Origin: Planococcus shenhongbingii
GTDB taxonomy: Bacteria; Bacillota; Bacilli; Bacillales_A; Planococcaceae
DNA length: 64,000 nucleotides
Assembly: GCF_030413635.1 (NCBI RefSeq)
Contig: NZ_CP129235.1
Coordinates: 558,001-622,000 of the forward strand
Direction of reading: 5' to 3'
Shown here: one piece after another, positions 7,834 to 15,814 of the stretch
Position numbering within the stretch: the stretch's first letter is position 1
Layout of the letters: the number at the start of each line of letters is the position of its first letter
Made by a program: the position numbers and the translations under genes
The notes under the pieces: model-generated
Database searches by the model: none
Told to the model about the DNA's origin: nothing
What the model saw: only the letters and a program-made list of their open reading frames with translations

Positions 7834-7851
7834 AAACAGAAAAATTAAATA

Positions 7852-7870
7852 TTGTCAACCAGGTTGACAT
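7852..7870. promoter_or_regulatory. Palindromic operator 2, overlapping the -35 box
   Basis: TGTCAAC-CAG-GTTGACA is perfect over both 7-bp arms. Its right arm contains the TTGACA -35 hexamer of the promoter at 7864-7893, so occupancy would directly exclude RNA polymerase. Confidence 0.7.
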
Positions 7871-7893
7871 TAAAAGAAAAATTTTGATATAGT
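7864..7893 (+). promoter_or_regulatory. Promoter of the MFS pump gene
   Basis: TTGACA (7864-7869) with TATAGT at 7888-7893 (18-bp spacer) or GATATA at 7886 (16 bp). It leaves a leader of about 140 bases (7900-8042) in which I see no gene. Confidence 0.55.
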
Positions 7894-8042
7894 AAACCAA
7901 TTGATGATGACATAGAGGTGCACGACGGAAATAGCACGTTGAATCGAGTCATCTGAAAATGAAGAAACTTCCAGTGTCGCTTTTCCGTTTGAAAGCGAGT
8001 GTTTCATCAGCAAGGCCAATTTGATTAGAGGAGTATGAATAA

Positions 8043-9473
8043 GTGACTACTACACAAACTGCAACAGGCACGAAAATTAAAGAGCAAATCAAAACAGGCC
8101 CGATCATGGCAGCCCTTTTAGTGGCAGGCTTTGTCGGACTTTTTAGCGAAACGGCATTAAATATCGCTTTAGGAGATTTAAGCCAGATATTTGGCGTCAA
8201 CGCGACAACGGTTCAATGGTTAGCAACAGGTTACTTTTTAACGTTAGGGATATTAGTGCCAGTGTCCGGTATCTTGATGCAAAAATTCACCACACGCCAA
8301 ATGTTTATTACTTCAGTTGTGCTGCTATTAGGCGGTACAATCATCGCAGCATTAGCACCTGTATTCAGCGTATTACTGATCGGCCGTATTATTCAGGCAG
8401 CTGGCTTAGCCATCAACTTGCCTTTAACACAAAATGTGATTTTTACCATCTTCCCGCCAAATAAACGCGGAGCGGCAATGGGTGTCATGGGATTAGTTAT
8501 GTTGGCTGGACCGGCTCTCGGACCAACAATTGCAGGACTTATTTTAGATACATTATCTTGGGAATGGATTTTCTGGGTGACAACACCGTTCTTATTGTTC
8601 TCTCTTATTTTCGGAATTGTTTATCTTCCGAATGTTAATGAAATCCGTAAAGTTTCAATTGATGCATTATCTGTCATCCTTTCGACCATCGGATTCGGTG
8701 GAGTGGTGTACGGAGTCAGTATGGCCGGTGAATCCGGCTGGACAAGTGCAACTGTTATGGGGTCAATCATCATCGGACTTCTGGCAATCGTTCTTTTTGC
8801 AGTCCGCCAAATGAAGATGGAAAATCCGATGCTGAACTTAAGAGCATTCCGTTATCCACTTTTCGTCCTTGGAGTGTTCATGAGTTTCATCACGTTCTTT
8901 AATATGCTGTCAATGCTTGTGATCTTGCCGATGTATATGCAAATGGCGCTTCTAATGGCTGCTTTTGCAACAGGCTTAGTGCTTCTTCCAGGAAGCTTGC
9001 TGAACTGTATACTAGCACCGTTTATCGGACGCTTCTTTGACAAATACGGACCGCGTGTAATTATCACACCGGGCACAATTTTAGTCGCAATCGGATATGT
9101 CCTGTATGCACAATTTGGCACAGCGACGCCTGTTTGGCTGATTGTCGTGACCTTCATCATTATGATGCTTGGAGTCGGGGCCGTTCTTGCTTCTGTTCAG
9201 ACGAACACGCTGAACTCTCTGCCGAAACGTTTGTACCCGGATGGCATCGCAATCACTCAAACGATCCAGCAAGTAGCTGGAGCAATCGGTATTGCAGTAA
9301 TGGTCTCGCTTATGGCCGCAAGACAAGGAAGCTTATTGGCAACAACGTCTGCAGCACCCGCTGAAGCCGCAGCCTCAGGATCGTCGCTTGTCTTTACTGT
9401 CAGCTTAATCTTTGCCATCATTAATGTTGTGCTGTCGCTATTCCTTAAGAAGCCAAGCGCAACTATTAACTGA
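8043..9473 (+). CDS. DHA2-family MFS drug/multidrug exporter
   Basis: A 476-residue membrane protein with about 14 hydrophobic segments, the size of EmrB/QacA/LmrB-type proton antiporters. The motif-C antiporter signature appears as MLAGPALGPTIAGLI, and ATGYFLTLGILVPVSGILM precedes a motif-A-like loop (QKFTTRQMF). It starts with GTG after AGAGGAG. The gene is monocistronic or co-transcribed with the stress-protein gene 51 bp downstream, since there is no terminator between. Two palindromes in its promoter imply repression relieved by a substrate, as is usual for such pumps. The substrate is unknown. Confidence 0.88.
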   Translation: MTTTQTATGTKIKEQIKTGPIMAALLVAGFVGLFSETALNIALGDLSQIFGVNATTVQWLATGYFLTLGILVPVSGILMQKFTTRQMFITSVVLLLGGTIIAALAPVFSVLLIGRIIQAAGLAINLPLTQNVIFTIFPPNKRGAAMGVMGLVMLAGPALGPTIAGLILDTLSWEWIFWVTTPFLLFSLIFGIVYLPNVNEIRKVSIDALSVILSTIGFGGVVYGVSMAGESGWTSATVMGSIIIGLLAIVLFAVRQMKMENPMLNLRAFRYPLFVLGVFMSFITFFNMLSMLVILPMYMQMALLMAAFATGLVLLPGSLLNCILAPFIGRFFDKYGPRVIITPGTILVAIGYVLYAQFGTATPVWLIVVTFIIMMLGVGAVLASVQTNTLNSLPKRLYPDGIAITQTIQQVAGAIGIAVMVSLMAARQGSLLATTSAAPAEAAASGSSLVFTVSLIFAIINVVLSLFLKKPSATIN

Positions 9474-9524
9474 TTTAAATAGAACTCACAGCTTTCAATT
9501 TGTTTGAGAAAGGAAGTAAGAAAA

Positions 9525-9962
9525 ATGGCGAATAATTATCAAAATATTGTCGTAGCAATAGACGGTTCAACAGAATCGGAATATGCTTTCCGCAAATCCA
9601 TTGACGTGGCAAAACGCAATGCAGGTTCAGTGTTGAACCTGGTCAATGTGGTAGATACAAGAGCCTTCGAAGCTTATGACCGCGCCAGCATTGACAAAGC
9701 CCAAAAGATGTCGGAAGAAATGTTGAATGGCTTCAAATCGAAGGCGGAATTTCAAGGCATTGAAAACGTAAAAGCTGTCATCGAATACGGTTCTCCGAAA
9801 ACGGTGATCACAAAAGAACTTTCTGATTTAACCGGTGCGGACTTGATCATTTGCGGAGCAACCGGAGTGAGCGGCGTTGAGCGTTTCCTTCTTGGTTCTG
9901 TGTCGGAAGCAATCGTCCGTTCAGCTAAATGCGATGTTCTGGTCATTCGCACACCTGAGTGA
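9525..9962 (+). CDS. Universal stress protein, UspA family
   Basis: A 145-residue single USP domain: IVVAIDGSTESEYAFRKSID at the start, LIICGATG near residue 108, then LLGSVSEAIVRSAKCDVLVI. The glycine/serine pattern after GATG is that of ATP-binding Usp proteins. I start at the ATG at 9525, which follows AAAGGAAG; a TTG at 9504 lies too far upstream. It is probably co-transcribed with the MFS pump and ends at a strong terminator. Confidence 0.92.
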   Translation: MANNYQNIVVAIDGSTESEYAFRKSIDVAKRNAGSVLNLVNVVDTRAFEAYDRASIDKAQKMSEEMLNGFKSKAEFQGIENVKAVIEYGSPKTVITKELSDLTGADLIICGATGVSGVERFLLGSVSEAIVRSAKCDVLVIRTPE

Positions 9963-9996
9963 ATGAATTAAAATTAAATTAATCTCTATCAGCCAA

Positions 9997-10036
9997 ACCC
10001 ACCCGTAAAGTTTCATTTTACGGGTGGGTTTTTTAG
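9997..10036 (+). terminator. Rho-independent terminator
   Basis: AACCCACCCGTAAA / TTTACGGGTGGGTT stem followed by TTTTTT, 35 bp after the stress-protein stop. Confidence 0.9.
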
Positions 10037-10208
10037 TTAGGATGGTTTTCACTTTAAGCAAGTGAGTTGCAGTGTTGTGCACTTCGTTGCTGTTTTACAG
10101 AGAATTAGCAAGTGATGATCTTTAGTTCAACAAATATAATTATTAAATTTAAACACCTAGAGCTGTCTAAAAAGGTAGCCTCTTTTTTGGGGGAGAGAGC
10201 ATGAACGC

Positions 10209-10335
10209 CGTTTCATTCGCTTCAGGCGGACGCTTTCCACGGGAGGTCCGCAAGCCTCCTCGGACTTCGCCCTGCGGGGTCTCGCCTGGACCTCTATTCC
10301 CGCTGGAGTCGCCGCCTTCCGCTCATTTCACGGGT
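10209..10335 (-). repeat. GC-rich intergenic repeat (family B), copy 2
   Basis: Reverse-oriented relative of the element at 263-394. The shared ends are TTCAGGCGGACGCTTTCC on the left and CTGGAGTCGCCGCCTTCC on the right. It lies in a 737-bp gene-free stretch (10037-10773). A reading frame across it has no usable ribosome-binding context and is not a gene. Confidence 0.65.
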
Positions 10336-10429
10336 TGCCACCTTGTATGCTGGTTATTTCTATGCAGAACAAAAGCGGCAGGATGCCGCTTTACTTAGTA
10401 TTGATCATTCCAAGGTTAGAAGCAGTCGC

Positions 10430-10625
10430 ACCTTTCTTGAAGACTAATGAAACCTTCACCAAGCGAGGCGTGCCTAAAGGCTAGGCGAAGCAGGAAGATG
10501 AGCGGTTTGTGCTCAGCTTCCTGTGAAAGCCATGCCTAAAGCGTCCGAGCGGCTTTTCCAATCGGCAACCTCGTCGCTTACACTGGCCCGCTAGAGTCTC
10601 TGGTGCAATGAAAATCAACCGATTC
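10430..10625. repeat. Structured GC-rich intergenic segment, possible repeat remnant
   Basis: No reading frame of interest. It contains the hairpin AGGAAG-A-TGAGC / GCTCA-G-CTTCCT (10492-10522) and blocks such as GCGAGGCGTGCC that differ in composition from the AT-rich sequence around it. It resembles the other intergenic elements in texture, but I find no second copy in this window. Confidence 0.35.
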
Positions 10626-10695
10626 TTTTAGAAAATCATCTATTATAAACAGTTTAAAAGATAAAAAATTACAGTTAATGTTAAAAGAATACTTA

Positions 10696-10709
10696 TGATA
10701 GCGCTTACA
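10696..10709. promoter_or_regulatory. cre site (CcpA) for the sugar ABC operon
   Basis: TGATAGCGCTTACA matches the cre consensus at all but one position, 65 bp upstream of the binding-protein ATG. It implies carbon catabolite repression. Confidence 0.7.
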
Positions 10710-10773
10710 TTAAGATTTAGCGGAATTATACTAAATATGAACTTAACTTTCATAAAAGGAGAGGGGTAAGAAG

Positions 10774-11907
10774 ATGAGAAAGAATTCAAAGGGTTTCTTG
10801 TTCTTGATGATTTTGGCTATATTCGCCTTGGTAGCTGCTGGATGTAATGGTGGCGGTGGAAGTGGAGAAGAGGGCTCGGGTTCAAGTTCAGGCGTAGATA
10901 TCGGAATTGTGCTGCCGACAAAAGATGAACCGCGCTGGGTGCAGGATGAAGAGCGCTTCAAAGCAGCTTTAGCCGACTCGGATTATTCAACGGAGATTCT
11001 GTTCAGCCAAGGGTCTTCAGCAAAAGAGAAAGAGAACGTGGAAGCGCTATTGAATAAAGGCATTAAAGTGTTGATTATCACCCCGCATGACGGCGCAGCC
11101 GCTGCAGCGGCAGTTGAGGCAGCGAAACAAGATGACGTAACCGTTATCGCGTATGACCGCTTGATCACTGATACCGATGCGGTCGATTATTATGTAACGT
11201 TCGATTCATTAGCCGTAGGTGCTGCACAAGCGCAATATTTACTGGACAACGTGGAAGGTACGGGTGTACCGCTTTACTTGTATGCAGGAGCTTCTTCAGA
11301 TAACAACGCATTCTTATTCTTCCAAGGTGCATGGGAAGTGCTGCAGCCAAAGATTGCAGACGGCACATTTAAAATTGCCAACTCCAGCCAAGCGGAGGCA
11401 TTAAAAGATACGAAAGAGCTTGACCGTGACCAATTGAGCCAAATCATCGGCCAAGTAACAACCAGCTGGGATCCGAACGAATCGAAAAACAAAGCTCAGA
11501 CCCACCTGACTTCCGTCGGCGACGATATGAAAGGCAATGTAGCGATCTTGGCACCGAATGATGGGACTGCGCGTGCCATTGCGGACGTGTTCGCTTCAGA
11601 CGCTGCAGTGACTGATTACATGATTACAGGGCAAGACGCTGAAAAAGCATCAGTCCAGTACATTCTTGATGAAAAACAATCGATGACCGTATTCAAAGAT
11701 GTCCGTACACTGGTTGAAGACGCAATGGGAATGGCTGTTGAAGTTTTAGACGGCAATACACCTGAAACGACCGGTTCTTACGATAACGGAACAACAGAAG
11801 TAAAAGCGAAACAAACACCTGTAATTGTAGTGGATAAAGAAAACGCCAAAGAAGAATTGATTGATTCCGATTATTATAAAGCAGATGAGTTTACGGGCTT
11901 AGAGTAA
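10774..11907 (+). CDS. Sugar ABC transporter substrate-binding lipoprotein (ChvE/XylF type)
   Basis: A 377-residue lipoprotein with signal and lipobox ending at C24 (VAAGC) and a Gly/Ser linker, then a periplasmic-binding-protein type 1 domain. Family landmarks: IGIVLPTKDEPRWVQDEERF at the mature N-terminus, VLIITPHDGAAAAAAVEAAK, VIAYDRLI and the late GQDAEKASVQYILDEKQSM. This group (ChvE, XylF, AraF-like) captures aldoses for import. AGGAGAGGGG precedes the ATG. First gene of the ABC operon; a strong hairpin follows before the ATPase gene. Glucose, xylose, arabinose or galactose are all possible. Confidence 0.88.
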   Translation: MRKNSKGFLFLMILAIFALVAAGCNGGGGSGEEGSGSSSGVDIGIVLPTKDEPRWVQDEERFKAALADSDYSTEILFSQGSSAKEKENVEALLNKGIKVLIITPHDGAAAAAAVEAAKQDDVTVIAYDRLITDTDAVDYYVTFDSLAVGAAQAQYLLDNVEGTGVPLYLYAGASSDNNAFLFFQGAWEVLQPKIADGTFKIANSSQAEALKDTKELDRDQLSQIIGQVTTSWDPNESKNKAQTHLTSVGDDMKGNVAILAPNDGTARAIADVFASDAAVTDYMITGQDAEKASVQYILDEKQSMTVFKDVRTLVEDAMGMAVEVLDGNTPETTGSYDNGTTEVKAKQTPVIVVDKENAKEELIDSDYYKADEFTGLE

Positions 11908-11925
11908 AAAATCACATAGGGCGGA

Positions 11926-11959
11926 AGAAATAGTGATAGAAACTTCTATCACTATTTCT
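11926..11959 (+). other. Intercistronic hairpin after the binding-protein gene
   Basis: A perfect 16-bp inverted repeat (left arm AGAAATAGTGATAGAA) with a nominal 2-base gap, and no clean U-run. It probably stabilises the upstream mRNA or partly terminates, giving more binding protein than ATPase/permease. Confidence 0.65.
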
Positions 11960-11993
11960 CCATTCCTTGGTGTTTGCGCAAGGAGGCGAAGAA

Positions 11994-13514
11994 ATGAGCG
12001 ACTATATTCTGGAGATGAAAAATATATCCAAGTCATTCACCGGTGTAAAAGCTTTGTCAGATGTGAATTTCAAAGTGGAACGGGGAGAAATCCATTGCTT
12101 GATCGGAGAGAACGGCGCTGGTAAATCGACGCTCATGAAAGTCTTGAGCGGTGTTTATCCTTATGGCACATATGAAGGCGATATTGTGTTCGAAGGGAAA
12201 GTGCAGCAGTTCAATGAAATCAACGACAGCGTTAAAGCCGGTATCGGCATCATTTATCAAGAGCTCGCATTGTTTCCGGATTTGACGGTCTATGAAAATA
12301 TCTTTGCCGGCAACGAAATCCGGAAAGGCCCTTTTGTCGACTGGAATGAAACCATTGTCCAGTCTACAAAATTACTGCAGAAAGTGAAATTGAAAGTGGA
12401 TCCGGAAACTTTGATCAAGGAATTAGGTGTAGGTAAACAGCAATTGGTTGAAATCGCCAAATCGCTCAGTAAAGACGTGAAACTGCTGATTCTTGATGAA
12501 CCGACAGCTGCATTAAATGAAAACGACAGCGAAAATTTATTGGAATTATTGAAGGAACTGAAAAGCCAGGGAATCACGTGCATTATGATTTCCCATAAAT
12601 TGAAGGAAGTTATTTCAATCGCTGATAAGGCGACGATTTTGCGTGATGGCAAAACCATTATCACCTTGGACGCCCATAAAGGAGAGCTTTCGGAAAGCAT
12701 CATCATTAAAAACATGGTGGGCCGTGAAATTGAAGATATCTTTCCAAAACGGCCAGACAAGAAAATAGGAGAGACTGTTCTTCAAGTAAAAGACTGGTCG
12801 GCTTATGATCCGGAACTCGCACGCCAAGTGGTGAAACACGCCAATCTGGAAGTGAAAAAAGGGGAAATCATCGGTATTGCAGGATTAATGGGGTCGGGCC
12901 GCACAGAGCTTGCATTGAGCATTTTCGGCAATCCCAAAAACTATAGGCTGCAAGGCGAGCTTCAGGTCTTCGGGAAACAGCGAACACTGAAACATACAAG
13001 CGATGCGATTAAGGCGGGAATTGCTTATGTCACCGAGGACCGTAAAGGAAATGGGCTGTTTCTGATCAAAGACATCAAGAACAATGTCACGGCGGCGCAT
13101 CTGAAAGGAATTTCGACAAGAGGCGTTCTCAATTTGAATGAGGAAGTGAAAGTTGGGACAGACTATAAAAACTCACTGCGCATCAAAGCGAATTCGCTTG
13201 AGCAGGCGGTTGGAAAACTGAGTGGAGGTAATCAGCAAAAAGTATCGCTCGGCAAATGGCTATTTACCGGACCTAAGATTTTGATCTTGGATGAACCGAC
13301 GCGCGGAATTGATGTCGGGGCGAAATTCGAGATTTATACCATCATGAATCAGCTGATCAAAGAAGGATTGAGCATCATCATGATCTCATCAGAATTGAAT
13401 GAAATCATCGGCATGAGCGACCGCGTCTATGTCATGGCGGAAGGTGCCATAAAAGGTGAATTGACAATAGAAGAAACGACTCAGGAAGCTATTATGGAAC
13501 TTGCGACGCAATAG
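11994..13514 (+). CDS. Monosaccharide ABC transporter ATP-binding protein (MmsA/XylG/GguA type)
   Basis: A 506-residue protein with two fused nucleotide-binding domains, as usual for the CUT2 sugar importers. Domain 1 has Walker A GENGAGKST (38-46) and Walker B LLILDEPTAAL; its signature is degenerate (GVGKQQLVEIAKSL). Domain 2 has a degenerate P-loop (GLMGSGRTEL), a canonical signature LSGGNQQKVSLGKWL and ILILDEPTRGIDVGAK. The start is the ATG at 11994, directly after AAGGAGGCG. The permease gene follows by 12 bp. Confidence 0.92.
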   Translation: MSDYILEMKNISKSFTGVKALSDVNFKVERGEIHCLIGENGAGKSTLMKVLSGVYPYGTYEGDIVFEGKVQQFNEINDSVKAGIGIIYQELALFPDLTVYENIFAGNEIRKGPFVDWNETIVQSTKLLQKVKLKVDPETLIKELGVGKQQLVEIAKSLSKDVKLLILDEPTAALNENDSENLLELLKELKSQGITCIMISHKLKEVISIADKATILRDGKTIITLDAHKGELSESIIIKNMVGREIEDIFPKRPDKKIGETVLQVKDWSAYDPELARQVVKHANLEVKKGEIIGIAGLMGSGRTELALSIFGNPKNYRLQGELQVFGKQRTLKHTSDAIKAGIAYVTEDRKGNGLFLIKDIKNNVTAAHLKGISTRGVLNLNEEVKVGTDYKNSLRIKANSLEQAVGKLSGGNQQKVSLGKWLFTGPKILILDEPTRGIDVGAKFEIYTIMNQLIKEGLSIIMISSELNEIIGMSDRVYVMAEGAIKGELTIEETTQEAIMELATQ

Positions 13515-13526
13515 GGGGTAGGGATA

Positions 13527-14702
13527 ATGGGCTTTTTAGCAGAAGCAAAACACCTGATCAAAGCGAATATCCGCGATTACGGTATGTATATCGCATTGCT
13601 TGTCATTATACTGACGTTTACCGTTATGACAGACGGTTTGTTCATATCGTCCCGGAACATCAGTAATTTATTAGATTCAACAGGGTATATCGCGGTTCTG
13701 GCAGTGGGAATGACATTGGTCATTGTAATCCGGCACATCGACTTGTCGGTCGGGTTTTTAGCTGGATTCTTAGGTGCAGTCGCCGCGATTTTCCTTTCGC
13801 AGATGGGAATGTCCGTATTTCTGGTGATTCCGCTCGTACTGCTATTTGGCGTAATTATCGGCTTGTTCAATGGATTTTTAATTGCGAAAGTCGGCATTCC
13901 AGCCTTTGTGGCAACACTTGCCGGGATGCTGTTTTTCCGCGGTGCATTATTGAATGTCACTGAAGGCACCGGGACGATCATCGTCAATGACGATGGCTTT
14001 AACGCACTCGGCAATGGATTTATCCCGTCGCTCATGGAAATCAACGAACTGCACCTATTGTCGCTATTGGTGGGGCTTGCAGGGATTTTGCTGTATATCT
14101 ACAGCGAAATTTCCAACCGCCGCAACAAAGCGAAGTATGGCTTCGAAGTGGTTTCCTTTAAGATTTTCATCGTAAAACTGGTTTTTGTATCCTTTATCAT
14201 TGGTTATATTACTTGGATTCTTGCCGGTTATAATGGTTTTTCCTGGACGGTTGTCATCATGCTGCTGGTCGTTGTCGTGTATCATTTCCTGGCGACGAAA
14301 ACGGTGCTTGGGCGTAATATTTACGCCGTTGGGAGCAATCCGGAAGCCGCCCATTTGAGCGGCATCAACGTCACGAAAATCACGCTCTTCGTTTTTGCTT
14401 CAATGGGGATGCTTGCAGCCCTTTCCGGCATCCTGTTCACTTCACGGCTGCAATCGGCAACGACTACAGCGGGCACGTTGTTCGAGCTGGATGCCATTGC
14501 CGCAGCTTATGTCGGTGGGGTTTCTTCAGCAGGCGGTGTCGGGAAAGTGACCGGTGCCATTATTGGTGCCATCGTCATGGCTTCACTGTCGAGCGGCATG
14601 AACTTGCTTGGAACCGGAATCTCCTATCAATACATGATTCGCGGTGGTGTTCTGGCTTTGGCCGTTATTTTCGATGTGTTGACAAGAAAGCAGCGGGCTT
14701 AA
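13527..14702 (+). CDS. Monosaccharide ABC transporter permease (XylH/GguB type)
   Basis: A 391-residue integral membrane protein with about ten hydrophobic segments, of the BPD_transp_2/RbsC-XylH family. ISNLLDSTGYIAVLAVGMTL followed by RHIDLSVG and AKVGIPAFVATLAG are conserved permease segments; the cytoplasmic GRNIYAVGSNPEAAHLSGIN is the coupling-loop motif for the ATPase. A 60-residue central insertion is typical of XylH/GguB as against RbsC. RBS GGGGGTAGG. Last gene of the ABC operon. Confidence 0.92.
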   Translation: MGFLAEAKHLIKANIRDYGMYIALLVIILTFTVMTDGLFISSRNISNLLDSTGYIAVLAVGMTLVIVIRHIDLSVGFLAGFLGAVAAIFLSQMGMSVFLVIPLVLLFGVIIGLFNGFLIAKVGIPAFVATLAGMLFFRGALLNVTEGTGTIIVNDDGFNALGNGFIPSLMEINELHLLSLLVGLAGILLYIYSEISNRRNKAKYGFEVVSFKIFIVKLVFVSFIIGYITWILAGYNGFSWTVVIMLLVVVVYHFLATKTVLGRNIYAVGSNPEAAHLSGINVTKITLFVFASMGMLAALSGILFTSRLQSATTTAGTLFELDAIAAAYVGGVSSAGGVGKVTGAIIGAIVMASLSSGMNLLGTGISYQYMIRGGVLALAVIFDVLTRKQRA

Positions 14703-14722
14703 GATTTCTAACTAAAAAAACT

Positions 14723-14754
14723 GAGAGCATCTCATGGTGTAGATGCTCTTTTTA
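14723..14754 (+). terminator. Terminator of the sugar ABC operon
   Basis: GAGCATCT / AGATGCTC stem followed by TTTTTAT. Confidence 0.8.
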
Positions 14755-14833
14755 TATGCCGGTTAAGTATTGTGAATTTTCTGTCAAGTGATATGATGAA
14801 AGCAATTAGCATGTTGAAAAGGAGCTGCACAAC

Positions 14834-15814
14834 ATGAGAAAAAAAGTCATAATTGTCCTTTGTATGCTCTGTGCGGTTTTAGGTTTTTTTACTTTTATGT
14901 CAGCCGGAAAAGCATTCCGTTCGGATTGGCAATTGCCTGCTGCTGTTCCTGAAGACCAGGACAGTTATCGCTTGGTTTTGATTACCCAGGAATTGAAAAC
15001 GCCGTTCTGGAATCAAGTAGGGGCAGGAGCAGCCAAACAAGCCGGAAAAGAAGGCGTTAGTTTGGAAGTGTGGGGAAGTTACGGCAATGATTCCGATGAA
15101 TTTTTAAAGCAGATTGAAATTGCACTTCATTCAAAAGTGGATGGTGTTGTCGTTCAAGGACTTGATACAGCGGAATTCAAAGAACTGACGAAAATCAAAG
15201 CGGCATTTTACGGAATACCGGTAATTACGATAGCTAACGACGTGCCAGTCGCGGAAAGTTTGCGGAAAACGTATGTGGGTTCTGACCATTATCAGGCAGG
15301 AAAATTGCTTGCTGAGCAATTGGTAAAAGATATGGGAAGTGAAGGGCAGGCCATCCTATTGAGCGATGTCGAACAGGCTTATAGCCAACAGCAGCGCATG
15401 CGCGGAATGGATGAAGTATTGAGGGCTTATCCCGGCATATCCACAGTTCTGGTGAAAAGCGGCAATTCAGATGAAGAAGTGATTGAAGCGACTCAGAATG
15501 TGCTCAACCAAGTGCCGGAAGCGGATGCTTTCATCGCGCTCAACACCAACCATGTCGGCACGATGATGCAGGAAATCAGCCGGCGTGCCAAGCTTGAACC
15601 GTTCCATATTTATTCGTTCGATGACGGTGCCGATATTTCCGCATTGCTCAGACAAGGAGGCTTGGATGCCGTTATTGGCCAGTCACCGGAAAAAATGGGG
15701 CAGCTGAGTGTCGAGCTGATGATGAAATGGATAAAAAACGAGGAGGTCCCGTTAAATCCCGATGGTTATTTCACGGATATCCGGATTCTGGAAGGGGTGC
15801 GTGAACGCCCATGA
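14834..15814 (+). CDS. Membrane-anchored sugar-binding sensor protein (AraP-like)
   Basis: A 326-residue protein with one N-terminal membrane segment (residues 4-23, no lipobox) and a periplasmic-binding-protein type 1 domain of the RbsB class: LITQELKTPFWNQVGAGAAK, VDGVVVQGLD, PVITIANDVPVAESLRKTYV, IGQSPEKMGQLSVELMMKW. It overlaps the histidine kinase start by 4 bp, and with the response regulator forms the three-part layout described for the Geobacillus arabinose sensor AraPST. Inferred role: present the bound sugar to the kinase, not transport. RBS AAAAGGAGC. Confidence 0.8.
   Translation: MRKKVIIVLCMLCAVLGFFTFMSAGKAFRSDWQLPAAVPEDQDSYRLVLITQELKTPFWNQVGAGAAKQAGKEGVSLEVWGSYGNDSDEFLKQIEIALHSKVDGVVVQGLDTAEFKELTKIKAAFYGIPVITIANDVPVAESLRKTYVGSDHYQAGKLLAEQLVKDMGSEGQAILLSDVEQAYSQQQRMRGMDEVLRAYPGISTVLVKSGNSDEEVIEATQNVLNQVPEADAFIALNTNHVGTMMQEISRRAKLEPFHIYSFDDGADISALLRQGGLDAVIGQSPEKMGQLSVELMMKWIKNEEVPLNPDGYFTDIRILEGVRERP

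Noticed and set aside
10201..10398. 65-codon frame with ATG
   Set aside because: Lies in the family B repeat; composition is that of the repeat and no partner or domain is seen.
13577..14354. Long antisense frames inside the sugar permease gene
   Set aside because: Antisense shadows of a well-supported membrane protein; no ribosome binding sites and low-complexity translations.
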